From Ascidia mentula (taxonomy: Eukaryota > Chordata > Ascidiacea > Phlebobranchia > Ascidiidae), in the NCBI GenBank assembly GCA_947561715.1, contig OX387199.1:15877001-15941000 (forward strand): a DNA stretch of 64,000 nt, given 5' to 3'. The translations under genes were made by a program, and so were the position numbers. The notes beneath the pieces are model-generated. The model did no database searches. It was not told the DNA's origin and saw only the letters and a program-made list of their open reading frames with translations. Positions 24,787 through 37,067 of this stretch are shown here, piece by piece (positions within the stretch are counted from its first letter, which is position 1; each line of letters starts with the position of its first letter).

Positions 24787-27700
24787 ATGGGAAGTGTCAA
24801 GGATTGTTGCAAATCCAAGGGCTGTCTTATAGCTAGTGGAGTGATAGGCACACTTTTGTTGGTACTTGGAATTGTCCTCATATGCATTTTTGATATGCTC
24901 TACAACACCATTATAAAAAACGTAAGTACTTAAAGTACAGTAATGCATAACATCATGTAAAATAAAAGGAACAACGTCCTTTGCATTTATACATGTTTAC
25001 CTCAAATGTATTATTGTTCTGGCATCTGTTCGATTCTGCATCTGTAGTATATTTTTTATGCATTGCAGCTTGCTGTATGGTTGTTTGTCTACCTGAGGCG
25101 TATGTATGTAATGTCAATATTATGTATCACATTACAATGTTTACCTTGCAGACCCAGAATGATAAATTGTCAACTTACAGCAGGGATAATATTAATCACT
25201 TTCCAAAACTCCATATATATTATTTTTTGCGTATATATATATACTTATTTAAAGATTGCAATATATTGCAGCAAACACAAGTGGTGCCTGGAACTGTAAT
25301 GTACAAACTCAATTGGGCAGAGGTGGAGACGCCAGTGTACCGAAGTTTTTATTTATTCAATGTCACAAACAAAGAACAATTTCTTTCCCAAACTTCTGGA
25401 AATTATGTAAAGCCGATACTGCAGGAAATTGGACCTTATGTGTATAGGTTTGTTACATTTAATTAGGTAATCCAAATTATCTAAATGAGCATTTTTGCTA
25501 AACTTTTCCTTTTTGAAATTTTGCTAGTCTTGTTGCATGTAATATAAAAAAATGCCTAATTTGTTTGCTGATAAAATTTGTTGGTCTTGCACATATCTCT
25601 GTTAAACAAACTTTCAGGGAATATTTAAAAAAGGAAAACATTGATTATCGTGACTACAACAAAACAACTCGGCAACAAGTTTCGTTTCAACAAACTGCCA
25701 CATTTTTCTTTGAGCCAGAACTTTCAAATGGAACAGAAGATGATGTTTTAACAGCACTAAACATTATTGTAACAGTAAGAGTATTTTCTTGCTACAAATG
25801 TTTTAGCTAGATGTTAATAACTGCATGGATTTCTAATGTTAGCAATATGTAAAATAGTAGCTGTTGTTGTTTATGAATGCAAATTATATTGCTGTGAATC
25901 TTTGTTTAAAGATTAAATCTTTTTGAAAATTCTAGTGTTTAGAATTTATATGAAAAAATGAAACATAAATCATCAAATCTCCACATTTCAACAATTTATT
26001 GAAAATTCTTTTGCATTTTTTATAATTGCACACAAGTTTGTAGTGTTTTGTTTTGATGAGCTAAGTTCTGATTTGTGAAATTATAAACGTGTTTCACACA
26101 TTCTTCTTCACAAATCACATGGTAATGTTTACAAAACATGTTACAGTCGATTAACAATTAACAGGCTTTTGTAAATACAAGTTAAATTTGTCACCCATAC
26201 AATGGTTTACAAAAGTTTAAACAAAGGGGCTTGTGAATGAAACCACATGCATGAAAACAATAACTATATCATTGATTTATTGGTCTGTTTGTATTTCTTT
26301 CAGTTAATTCCTCCGTTGCTTGACAATTTTCTTGATGGCCCCGCTCTTACTGCTGCCTATGCGACTTACAATAAATTGGTAAGGGACACCAATTCCAGTC
26401 TGTTGTTTACAATGACGGTTGGAGAATATTTATGGGGCTTTCAAGATCCTCTCCTGTCAATACTCCTTGATCTTTTGTTTCCTGATGCTGAGTCTGACGT
26501 GTTTGGAGTTTTTATGCTCGTAAGACGAACCATGATTTGTTGGTTTATTTTTGTAACTTATGGTGTATTGCTTGGGCTATTTTTGTTACTCTGTGATGGC
26601 TCTTGGGGCAATAATGTTAACATATACAAGCAATGAGCCACTATTTATCAGTATACTTCAGACTTTTATAGGCACAGACCATTTTTAAAAAATATCAAAT
26701 CTGCAGATCCCCACATAAATTTATCATGACTTCCTATCACAAACTAAGTGAGCATTTCTTCAATTAAAATTTGGATGTGACATGACACAAAAGGAAAATT
26801 TTAGGAACAAACTTAAAATTGCCTAAAAGTGTTTGCAATTACAGCCCCCATGAAAACATTTGCACATACTTTGGGTCTGTGAATCCCAGTTAGGCACCAC
26901 TGGTCTAATGGAAGCCTCAATAAAATAAAATTGTAGATATGTGTTATATTGATTTGATTAGTCATTCATACTCAAAATTTATGTTGAGTTTTTGATACAT
27001 TTTTGCAGACCAATATGTCAATTGGTTGGCGAGATTATCAGGTTTACACTGGAAAAGGTGATTACAGACTCACAAACCAAATAACCAAGTTCCAGAACAT
27101 GAGGTCAGGCACCTTTGTTTAGCAAATTTTTTGTTCTTTTAATTTGTTTGTTTTTGTAGCATTCTTCCTTACTGGGGCAATGACACTTGTAACCAAATTA
27201 ATGGAACAGGTAACACATTAGTTGACCCTCTATGTTGCAAATTTCTTATTAACACCATACTTGATACTTTTGGTGCGGTAAAATATGGTATTAAATTACT
27301 TTACAAATTTATTTTATACCCACAGTTCTAATTAAAAATGATAAACACATATATTGAAAGCATTTATTGATACTTAGATGGAACAATGACAGCTCCTTTT
27401 ATGAACAAAGAGGATCGTGTGTACTTTTATGTTGATGAAATATGCAGGTTTGTCATTTGCAGTACTACAAGTTATTCTTCATTCTTAGGTTGTCTGATCT
27501 GGTTTGCAATATCTCTTCAATCCCCTTTACAGTATAACCAACTTCAGGCAAATTCAGAATGACAAAATATTAGTTTGACATTAAATCTGCATGCAGATCG
27601 ATGTATTCTATCTATGAACGTGATACGGTGGTCCACAATATCAAGGGCTGGAGATATGTTGTTCCACCAGATGTTTTCATGTCCCGTTTAAACAATGAGG

Positions 27701-28823
27701 AAAACAGTTGCTTCTGTGTTGACCCAGATCACATTACATGTCAGTATGATGGAGGCAACTTAGTGAGCACTTGTCTGTTTGGTGAGTTTATTAAATCTTT
27801 ACCTTTCATGGGTCATGCATAGCCTATTTAGTAGATCTTTTAAGTAATTTGCAACGCAATAATAAATTTAACCATACATGTGTGTGCAAACAAATGCCAT
27901 GATTTAAGAAAAGTATTAGCAACACATCTGGCAAAACTTTACAGAATTTATCCTTATCCATTGTTATTTTATTAGGTGTCCCACTATTTGTAACTTTCCC
28001 ACACTTCCTTTTTGCGAGTGAATATTATTCGAGCAAAGTGGTTGGCATGCACCCTGACGTGGAAAAGCATGAGATGTTTATTGTTTATGAACCAGTAAGT
28101 ATAAACTTTTGTGACGTAAAAATTCTTTTTGCATAAAATGACCATCCTCACATATTTAAAACCAACCAATATTTTACACCAAGGTCTCAGATTTCGTAGT
28201 TTTTGTAAAAACTTTTCCTTCCCTTTTAAATATTTTAAAACAAGCATGTGTTACTTTTTGACAATATTTGTAGACAACTGGTGTGGTTATTGATACACAA
28301 AGTCGACTTCAACTAAACTTCTTTCTTGAACCCAACCCACGAGTGCCGTATGTTTTTGTATATCCTAATGCTCTTTATAAGTACTAAGCCCAAACACCTG
28401 ATTATGCAGAATTTTGAATAAAATACAAGAACAGTTTGCATTTCCAATGCTTTGGCTAAGAGAAGGAGCAACTTTAAGAGAAAGTGATGCATCTTGGTTG
28501 TACATGTGAGTTTTTGTGTCAACATTTTCCACAAATCATTTAATGTTGGAAACTGTATTTTTCAGGTTACTGTATCGGATAGATGAATTGATGTTGGCAA
28601 TTGAAATAATTTCCATTGTTGTTGGTGTTTTTCTTTTAGGATGGGGAATAGGCTACCAACTGCACGCCAAGCGAAAACAGAAGGTGCTTATATGGTGATA
28701 AATAAATGTAGTATTTTAGGGAATGTTGATCCTTTTTACTGACTTGTAATTGCGTAGTTGCAGGAGAAAGTAAGTGAACATTCATTGGACAAATCACACA
28801 AAAGTAAGTATGAAAAAACATGA
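24787..28823 (+). CDS. CD36 / scavenger receptor class B / LIMP-2 family protein
   Basis: Two-pass membrane glycoprotein family that binds lipids, lipoproteins or lysosomal cargo. Thirteen phase-consistent exons: 24787-24921, 25272-25447, 25618-25774, 26304-26519, 27009-27103, 27160-27209, 27378-27447, 27597-27781, 27976-28094, 28274-28347, 28410-28505, 28566-28683, 28764-28823; 516 residues, the usual size. The N-terminal tail has a CC pair, then a membrane helix (about residues 14-37). The ectodomain begins VVPGTVMYKLNWAEVETPVY, with many N-glycosylation sequons (NVT, NTT, NGT, NDT). The conserved cysteine cluster CFCVDPDHITC and the motifs GVPLFVTFPHFL and HEMFIVYEP are typical. The second helix is LAIEIISIVVGVFLLGWGIG near the C-terminus. 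The short tail ends SKYEKT and lacks an acidic di-leucine lysosomal signal, so a plasma-membrane SCARB1/CD36-like role is as likely as LIMP-2. Orthology within the family is unresolved. Confidence 0.93.
26880..26912 (-). mobile_element. Single hAT-like terminus in an intron
   Basis: The minus strand reads CAGTGGTGCCTAACTGGGAT, the form of a hAT terminal inverted repeat. I did not find the matching end or a target duplication, so this is a one-ended remnant inside an intron of the CD36-family gene. Confidence 0.35.
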
Positions 28824-29750
28824 TGTTAAACTAAGAAAAGTAGTGGAATTTCTTTTTGTAAAGCTCCCAAACCAGCAGCTGCTCGAACCATATCTACAAC
28901 ACAACTTATTACCAACTGAAAGGAAAGGTTTTGATGGCAGCAAACAAAAAATTAATTCATTGTGTACCATTTTCATCCCACTGTACCACTACTATTCCAT
29001 GTTCACAGCGTTTTTGTCAATGCATATTTTAAAACTTTATTGTTTTTTTCTACTTTGACACTGTTGATTTGGTAATATGCATTTGTATGATATAGTGTAT
29101 TCCATTCGCAAGTGTGCTTTAAAATATTATCTTTCAAGTGCATTATTCGTCAATCACAATTTAAAAACAATAAACTCTGCAGTCATACAAACTAAACACA
29201 CCAGAGAAAAAACAAATTGTTCAACAATGAAGCAGGGATCAAAATGTTGCTCCAATCCACTCTTTTGACAACACCTTGTACATGAACAACAAATTGACAA
29301 ACTTTGGCCTGAAATTCCCTATGTCCAGATCAAACAAGTCTCTGATTATATCTTGAGTCACAGTTTTTATTTTATGTTTCATATACATTTTTCCACTAAT
29401 CGACATTGAAGCTTTATTGCGGAGTGCATAGAATTATTGAGTGAATTTGCAGATGAGAAACAGTGCTTAGCATTAAATAGAAAGAATATGTCAAAAATAA
29501 TACAGAAATCACAAATTGCAAGAAAATCTTCTGTAACTACACATGAACATGGCGAAAAAATCAAGTTTAAATAAAGATTACCGTCAAAACATACAACAAT
29601 ACAAACTGTCTAATTGCAACCAATTGCACACAACATATTTTAAGGACCAATTTATGCCAATTAGGTTTGAAATCAATAACAAAATTGATTTACGTAATTT
29701 AATAATGCAGTTTGGTGACAGAACAAACAACTAGCAATAGCTTTCACACA
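28824..29750. other. Convergent intergenic region
   Basis: 3' flanks of two convergent genes, the CD36-family gene (plus) and DHRS1 copy A (minus). The part from about 29320 to 29740 resembles the 3' flank of DHRS1 copy B (51510-51850), so it is copy A's 3' UTR and flank. No other gene seen. Confidence 0.6.
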
Positions 29751-32700
29751 TTAAGAATATTTGCTTGGATTCTTTCTTTCATTTGTTGCACTGTTTGCTG
29801 CAAGGAAGGTTAAAACGGGCAATGGAATCCTAATAAAACCTGGAATGTATGTTGCAAGCCACACCGCCCCAATTCCAACAGCCATTGATTTCAGACTTCT
29901 CATGCTTGCCGGAAAGCGACCTGAATGAAATGTGGAAGGAACAAGTTTAACACTTCTCTTTATTTTACTTTGCCTGTATTAACAGCTTGCATAAAATTAC
30001 TGAGAGTGGCTGAAAACATTAGTTTTCAACCATTCACAAATATCTTGGCATGTTATTTTCTTTTAATGGTCTTAGAATAGTTTTAGCTCACAGTTTTTTT
30101 ACACAAATCATATTACAAAGTAATTACTGAAGCTATTTATGATTATATTACCTCACTGCACTGCATTATGTAGTAATTGATTGCTTTTCTAGTAGAGGAT
30201 GCTCATATTGATAATAAATTACATGTTTAACTTCGCCAACACAACAAACAAAACAGTTTTTGGACAATGTTTTACTGCCATCTATTGCAATTTACCAAAT
30301 TAACTGGTTTTCACCACAAGTTTTAAAAGCAGGCAAGCGGCGCACTTAAGCATAATTTACCATCAACATCCAAAATGTTGAATTCAGCTGCAATGTCTGT
30401 TGAAAGAACAACTTTTCCACTTCTTTTCATTATGTCTTGGTCTGTAGAAACACAAATTCAAGAACACAGGGAGTAAAAAACTGTCTTCTTGAAAATACGA
30501 AACAGATATAATCTCCATTGTGAAATAAAGTTGTCGTAACTTAAAATATGAATGTGTTCACACCATATTAGGGTGTACTGCACACCATGAAAAATTAGCT
30601 GGGAGTGCCGTACCACTATTTTTTCTGGGGGCAAATTTGTGGAGGCCTAAAAAATTTACACACCAAGCAAATAAAATGAATGCAAATACCAATCAGTCAA
30701 TTTAAATTTGCATTGTCAAAGTCTTATCTAAGATATTTAAATGAAAGGGTCGCAATTTGTAGTAGTTAAACGTGAGTAAAGACAAGTGTCAGACCTAATA
30801 CCTTTTTGGTAAAGTTGGTAAAACCTTGACAATTTCTATCGATCTTATTTTATGTACATTCATGGGCAGAAATCCCATGGGCAATGAGGTCTAGTCCCCC
30901 CAATATTTTCTTTTCTGGGGGACATATTATGATTCCCCCAAAATCTAAAACTTTTGATTTTTGGTGATTTATTCCCCCAAATTTTATAAGTCGACTTTGT
31001 CGGAACAATGAACTCATTGTTTGCCTCTCTGTTTATGGAATGGCTTCTTTGGATAAATACAATAATATTTTTTTTGTTACACTACATTACCAACCTGCTA
31101 AAAGACTTGCAATGCATTTTCCTGAAAACTCTGGTGTTTCTCCATTATCAAACAGCCATTGTAACTGAAAATATGTTATATTTGTTATCACAAAGTATAA
31201 GTTCCATAGCAAACAAATTATTTCCAAACAGCTGTAAACAGTCTCATTATACATATACTGAAAAATAAAAACTGTTAACTATTAGTTGTTTTTCATAGCA
31301 TTTTCTTCAACAGTAGAGCAAAACTGCAAAACACCTGACCAAGCGTAGTAGTTTTGTGGAACAAAATCTTCAAATCACCATAAATAAAATGGTAGAGTTA
31401 ATTTGATATCAAAGCTACTCAACATTTTTAGATCTAGATGATAGAGTTTCCTTTAGTGAAATGACTGCCTCAGTTCTCACTGGGCCAGGCCATAGAGACA
31501 CAAATGCAACATTATATGGTGCCAAGTCCACTGCACAATCTCGTGCCATTCTGTCTTTCTGTAAAGTAAAAATAAAAATGAGCCATGTCATGCATTACAA
31601 TGACACAGTGCAACTTACCCCAGTTTTACCAATACCATAAGCCGGTGTTTGAAAATATCTTACACCGCCAATGGAGCTTATATTAACAATCAGACCTTTT
31701 CTTCGTTTGATCATAAGGCGGGAGGCATGCACAGCACACTTGTAATGATTCCTGAAAGAAATGAATGCAGATTACTTATTATCTTTACTGAGTCATAAAA
31801 ACACTGACAACGTACATGACACAATATAAATATATCAAATCGTTGTTAGTCTAAATATATCAAAAAGAAGCTGAAAATAGTGAAGTTTTTTCATATAAAT
31901 AGTGCAGATTTTAATCATTTCAATTTTTTATAATTTGTGTATATATTGTGCTCACCTCAGGCCAACATTATTAATTGTGTCCCATCCATCCTCAGGTTGA
32001 TCCCAAAATGCTTCTTTCGCATTCTCTATTATCCACTAAAAAATAAATAGACATTGCAGAGCAGTTATAACCATGCAACAACAGTTCTTTTTGGTTGATA
32101 TATGCATTTTGTATCAACTAAATACAATTCGAAAATGCCAATGTATTCATTTCTCTTGTTAATTGGGGATTTCCAATTCTATTGCAAATTACAATTGTAA
32201 ACATTTCCACCACATATATCCTGTCCTGCCAATAATTTTTAAAGTGAAATATATTTGTCTTTCATAAGAAAGTTGACAGATTTTAACTTGGAAATAAATG
32301 TTTCGTCTTGTGATTTACATTTTTCCCAGTCGCAAATTATGTGGTAATAAAGTTACACTGGAAGGCAACATACATTGACAGCAGAGTAGGCATTGTTTAC
32401 AAGCAAGTCCAATTGTCCGTCATTCTCATTTGCAATCTGTTCAAATACTTGCTTCACTTGAGCATCATCACTGTGATCACATTGAATGGGAATACATCTT
32501 CCACATGCATCTCTCGTCTCAGTCTATAAAGTGGAATTAAGTCCAAGATCATAATGTACCTAGTTGAATTAGGATAGTGGTGAGACTGTAATATGTTTTC
32601 AATAACATATTTACACACCAGATTGGAAAAAAATGTCGTGCTCAAGAGGATGTATCCAACTTTTACAAAAATTTAACGATAATCTGCACAATATTAATGA

Positions 32701-33298
32701 GGTAATGCATTAACATACGAAAAACCGTTGCGATCATCTGCGCAATTAACGATTGCCTAAAATCCTTCGTGCAAAAAAACAAACCTTCCAATCTGGTTTA
32801 CGTTTTTTGACACCTAATGATTGTAATCCAAACACAGGAACATGAATATATATATAGCACCTTCAAGACTTTTTTGACAATTCTCCTAAAATTATAAAAT
32901 TTACGTGTTGAGACACACAGCAGACCTACTTTATTGTTAAGACACTGAAACTAATGGCTTACTATAAACAACAATAAAATGTGGCCATCTGTCTGAAGCT
33001 CAAATCACAACACTAAAATACACTTAACATCAGAATATCAAAACATTTTTGAACTAATAATTATCATTATCATGAAATTATTATTGTTTTTAGATATTTT
33101 GGTTTATTCAGCAAACATTTCATATGCAGTATCAAAACAAAAATTCCATACCTCCTTTTTGACAAGGTTAAGTTTCTCCAAACTTCTTCCAGTTATGTAA
33201 CATGTTGCACCATTTATTGCCAGCTGAAGAGCAATTCCTTTTCCAATGCCTCTGGAAGCTCCAGTTACCAAGCAAACTCTTCCTTTTAGGTAAGGCAT
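29751..33298 (-). CDS. DHRS1: DHRS1-like short-chain dehydrogenase/reductase, copy A
   Basis: NAD(P)(H)-dependent SDR oxidoreductase related to DHRS1, an ER-associated enzyme of steroids and xenobiotic carbonyls (family knowledge). Eight exons: 33152-33298, 32374-32523, 31956-32035, 31619-31751, 31424-31558, 31095-31164, 30361-30441, 29751-29920; 321 residues against 313 in human. Cofactor motif TGASRGIG in exon 1; LLVNNAYSAVN in exon 2; catalytic Ser in VNISSIGG and the Tyr/Lys pair in AYGIGK in exon 4; SLWPGPVRTE follows. The C-terminus WLATYIPGFIRIPLPVLTFL matches the DHRS1-specific hydrophobic tail. All phases match. The donor after 31424 is GTTGAG, unusual but present in all three copies here. 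The start ATG is the family position. A triplicated gene; see copies B and C. Confidence 0.95.
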
Positions 33299-34423
33299 AA
33301 TAATAGTTTTGCAAAAAACAAACTAACTAAAAAGCAAAGAAAATATTTTTTTCTAACATCTTTAACTTAACTTTCTTCAACGCACACAATAATGCAAACA
33401 TTTTGCTGACTCATTGCCTTCTGCACCAAAGTCCGGTGTTTCTAAAATGCACAATGTCGCTGATGCCGCTAATGTCGCTAAATGCCGGTCGGGGTTTCCC
33501 CTTGAACCAAAGTGGTAAAAACTTAAAAGTTCTTTGATTTAAATTTACGAATTTGCAATAAGTGGTAAAAATCGTGTCGTGTGTTAAAATACTCCACTAA
33601 CCTCATACAACGCCTTATTTGTGCCCATAGCGACATTGCATGGTCATTACATAAGAATCACAATAAAAAGAACTTATTTTAAGGGTAGACGACACCACGA
33701 TCTTACATAAAAATATAGCGGTCCACAAATATGGAAGGAAAAATAACCTTCATTCAAGTATCTTTTCCCTTTTAAAGACAAATCCGTAAGTCAGACAAAA
33801 CCACAATGTTAAGCAAGCCTGTAATTATAACCTGAGCAAGTCACAATTGTCATTTTATGTTTCAGATATATTTGCCACAATCGACATTGAAACTTGTGGG
33901 TGCATAGAATTATTGGGTAAATTTGCACATAAGAAACAGTGCATAAAGCTTTAGAAAAAAAGTCTTTCAAACATACTACAAAAAAGTATTTATGGCCACA
34001 TAAAAACATTTTATAGCCATAGGAATTGAACAGTTTAAATTTGAATTATAGAATTCCTCCTTCCCGCTGAGTATTTTTGATTGCAATATTTGCGAAATCT
34101 TTTTACATCTTGAATAAATTCAAGCATTTTTCTTGTGCTTTGAGGTGGTTTGCAAAATCCGTCCAAGTTGTCTTCGCCACTTACCGGGTTTTATTCTTCA
34201 TGATTTGGTCCCGACAGTGGTAAAATATCCTGGAACCAATGCTGGGAAGTTTCTATAATGCCAGATGTTTGGCACCCCATGTCTTTACTTGTTGTTATGT
34301 TGCTTGTCTGTACTCCTATCCGCCTCGTTTGCTTCGTCATTATTTATTTTTGTTTTTTCGTCCCTTCTCTGTCACTCTTTCTTCCTTCCTCCAGCATTGT
34401 ATCAAGGATATTTATTTTTACGC
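33299..34423. repeat. DHRS1 copy A upstream region with orphan DHRS1 3' flank
   Basis: The part nearest the ATG is copy A's promoter. From about 33590 to 34045 the sequence matches 51236-51740, the 3' flank of copy B, in the same order and orientation; shared landmarks are CTCCACTAACCTCATACAA and ATCGACATTGAAACTTG. So the DNA here is the 3' flank of a DHRS1 gene that is not present next to it. Beyond about 34050 the similarity stops. Confidence 0.75.
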
Positions 34424-36850
34424 CTAGTATACGTAACTATCAAGTTCCATTTTCTCCAATTGGCTCTTAAAGAATGTGAAGAGTCCTGATTTTTTGTCAA
34501 TTGCGGGTGTAACCTTCTTTCTTATCAGGAGTTCTGCAAAAAAAAACCTGTTTAAATAAATCTCAATCTCGCCCAGTTTAAAAAACACGACCTAAACAAA
34601 TCCGATAAAACATACTCCATCTGACGATTACTGTTAACTCTTTCAGATGCCTCACTAATGCAAACGGGCGCAGGTATTTTAGTAAGGCCATTGATAGGCC
34701 TTAAAGAGAATCTTTTCAACATCTAGATTCTTAAGTTTAATATTCCTTGGCGGCTTTTATATCGTATCTAATACAGCATATATATTGTCAACTCCACCTG
34801 CTGGAATGTAAGTGAAGCAAGATGGAAGACTTCCATTTCTTTCAACCACCTCATGTTTCTCCGGTTCGCACAACTGTAGTGGGTTTCGATTTGAAATCTT
34901 TAAAATTTTCAAAACAAACTTGGTACATGAATTTGGGGCATATTTAATGGGTAAAATTAATCACTGACCAGTTTTCGTTTCTTTAATATTTGTGCTTCCC
35001 ACGCAGCTTGGTTTTCATTCAACGATCTATAAATTGTGAAATCTGACGAAAGGTTTTGATCTGTTTTGATGGCTGTGCTACCAGTGCTGTTATTATTTTC
35101 CACGGCATCTTTCGGTGTTTTGTTGCCCATCGAAGACAATACTTGCTCAGGAAGGTTGCGAATGTAAGTTTGCAAAGAGCTGGTGTAGATTCTGTACCCA
35201 TGCTAGCGACTACGTTCGGTACCTCGACCGCATCAGAGACCGGTGGCAAAGTTTGCTTCTCATCGCCTGCACAAAACAACCAAAACACATAAATTCATGT
35301 AATTCATTTGCTAACAATGCGATTCAATCTCGCATCTGGAGGCGCCACATCGCAATTTCTACATCAAGGTTTCCTGTTTTTAATGAAAATCGCCGCAAAA
35401 ACTGCGCTTGATTTTATTTGTAGAAAATTATTGTGTATGTGACGTTCATTATTTTGTGTATGTGACGTTCATAAGTTGGTCATAACTCTAGGGCAAATGC
35501 CAGCTTTTTCCAAACCATCGTACATGTATATATTCATCATGTGTTAGGAAAATATTTCACCAATGAATTATGTTGGCACGTTGTGCATGCCATAAACAGT
35601 GTGGTTTTAAAACGTAATTATGTCATCAATCTGTTACTTGACGTATGGAAAAGAAGAAAAGTTTTTTTCCAAAAAAATGTTTGTTTTTGTGTTCTAAAGT
35701 TACCATTATGTTCTATTTTTAGTCCTTATTTTTGATCCAGATCGTTGTCTGCCCTGCTTACCATGCATGTGAGATTGGTCCATATATGATTTCATCCAAA
35801 CTGAATAAATAGTTTTGTTTCTTTGGGCTCGGCGAGGAGATTTTTTGATCGTATTACAATAAGGTTTACAAATCTTATGAAACGTAAGTAATAAATTATT
35901 TACCCGGTATTTCAGGACTTGCAATTTCAGTACTGTTGTGTAACTGGTCACTGTGTTTGACTTTAACACAATTTTTTCGATGATTTCCCTTTCAACATAC
36001 CTAGCAATATTCCACACATGTAAACGTCGATAACACATTTGATAAACGTGGAATATTACCTCTTATATTTGTGAAATCAGGTCGGGACTTTATGTCTTTT
36101 AACTTGTGAATGTCAATGGTTTTCAGTTGCTTCAAACAGTTTAACAAATTGTTATTTACGGTTGGAATACTAAGTCCATATAAAAAGTTACCTTAAATAT
36201 TATTTTGTCTTCATCTTTTCTGTCCATCGACTGTAGCACATTTTCTTTTGTGTCGACTGCAGGTTTTGGCTGGTAAATAGTAGTATCGTTTGTGTTACAC
36301 TTTCAACGCTTCAGTATTTACAACGTGAATTAGACTTACATTTCCAATATCCGTGATGCTAGCAGAAGTACAATAAACTTCGGAATCAGCGGTGTTAGTG
36401 GCTGAGTCAGAGACTGACGCTTGAAGTAGGGGTTCACGCAATTCGAGAATATCTGAATAATTGGGTGATGCTAAGTTTGCCGACGAATGGGAAGACGATA
36501 CAGAGCTCTTCAAACAAGAAGCACTTCGAGAGATTGAAAATACTGACGACTTTTCTGGAATCGACATATTCTTTGATTCCTTGGTCAAATTTTCGATGTT
36601 TAAAGCCTGGTCGTACAGTTGTGCCAAGTCCAATCCTTTTGAGCCACAAGATCCTGAAATTTAAAAAAAATATTGATTGTGTAAAAATTGATTGTGTAAA
36701 AGAAGTAAAAATAGTGCCTTGGCTGCAAGGCCTGTGAACCTTGTGTAAAAGAATTTTTTAGTTATGCATTTCAGTACCTTTGCTAGCGACTATATTCGGT
36801 ACTTCGACATCATCAAAGACCGGTGGAGAAATTTGCTTTTCATCACCTAA
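34424..36850 (-). pseudogene. Partial tandem duplicate of the kinase gene's tail exons
   Basis: Exon-like blocks on the minus strand parallel the tail exons of the kinase gene upstream: about 36782-36850 (GDEKQISPPVFDDVEVPNIV) repeated near 35220-35285 as GDEKQTLPPVSDAVEVPNVV; about 36318-36655 ending TDIGN then GTAAGT; about 36196-36275 (PKPAVDTKENVLQS); about 35935-36005; about 34980-35170 ending KKRKL; about 34830-34895 (ISNRNPLQLCEPEKH); and 34424-34533 (ELLIRKKVTPAIDKKSGLF, stop 34424-34426). At least two blocks carry one-base insertions relative to the intact copy (near 34705 and 35965) that break the frame. It could instead supply alternative 3' exons of the kinase transcript. No kinase domain accompanies it. 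Confidence 0.6.
35431..35472. repeat. Two-copy short tandem repeat
   Basis: TTGTGTATGTGACGTTCAT occurs twice, separated by four bases, between tail-exon duplicates. Confidence 0.85.
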
Positions 36851-37067
36851 ACAAAACAGTAAAAAAATTATTAATTTTTTATTGAAAGGTTAAGTAATGT
36901 AAATTATTTGCTAACAATGCGGTTCAATCTCGCATCGGGAGTCGCCACATGGCACTTTCTGCTATAAGTTTTCCTGATTTTATTTATTTGACGTGTGGAA
37001 AAGAAGAAAGATTTTTTCCCAAAAAATCTTTGATTTTGCGTTGGAAAATTACGTTTCTATTCTATTT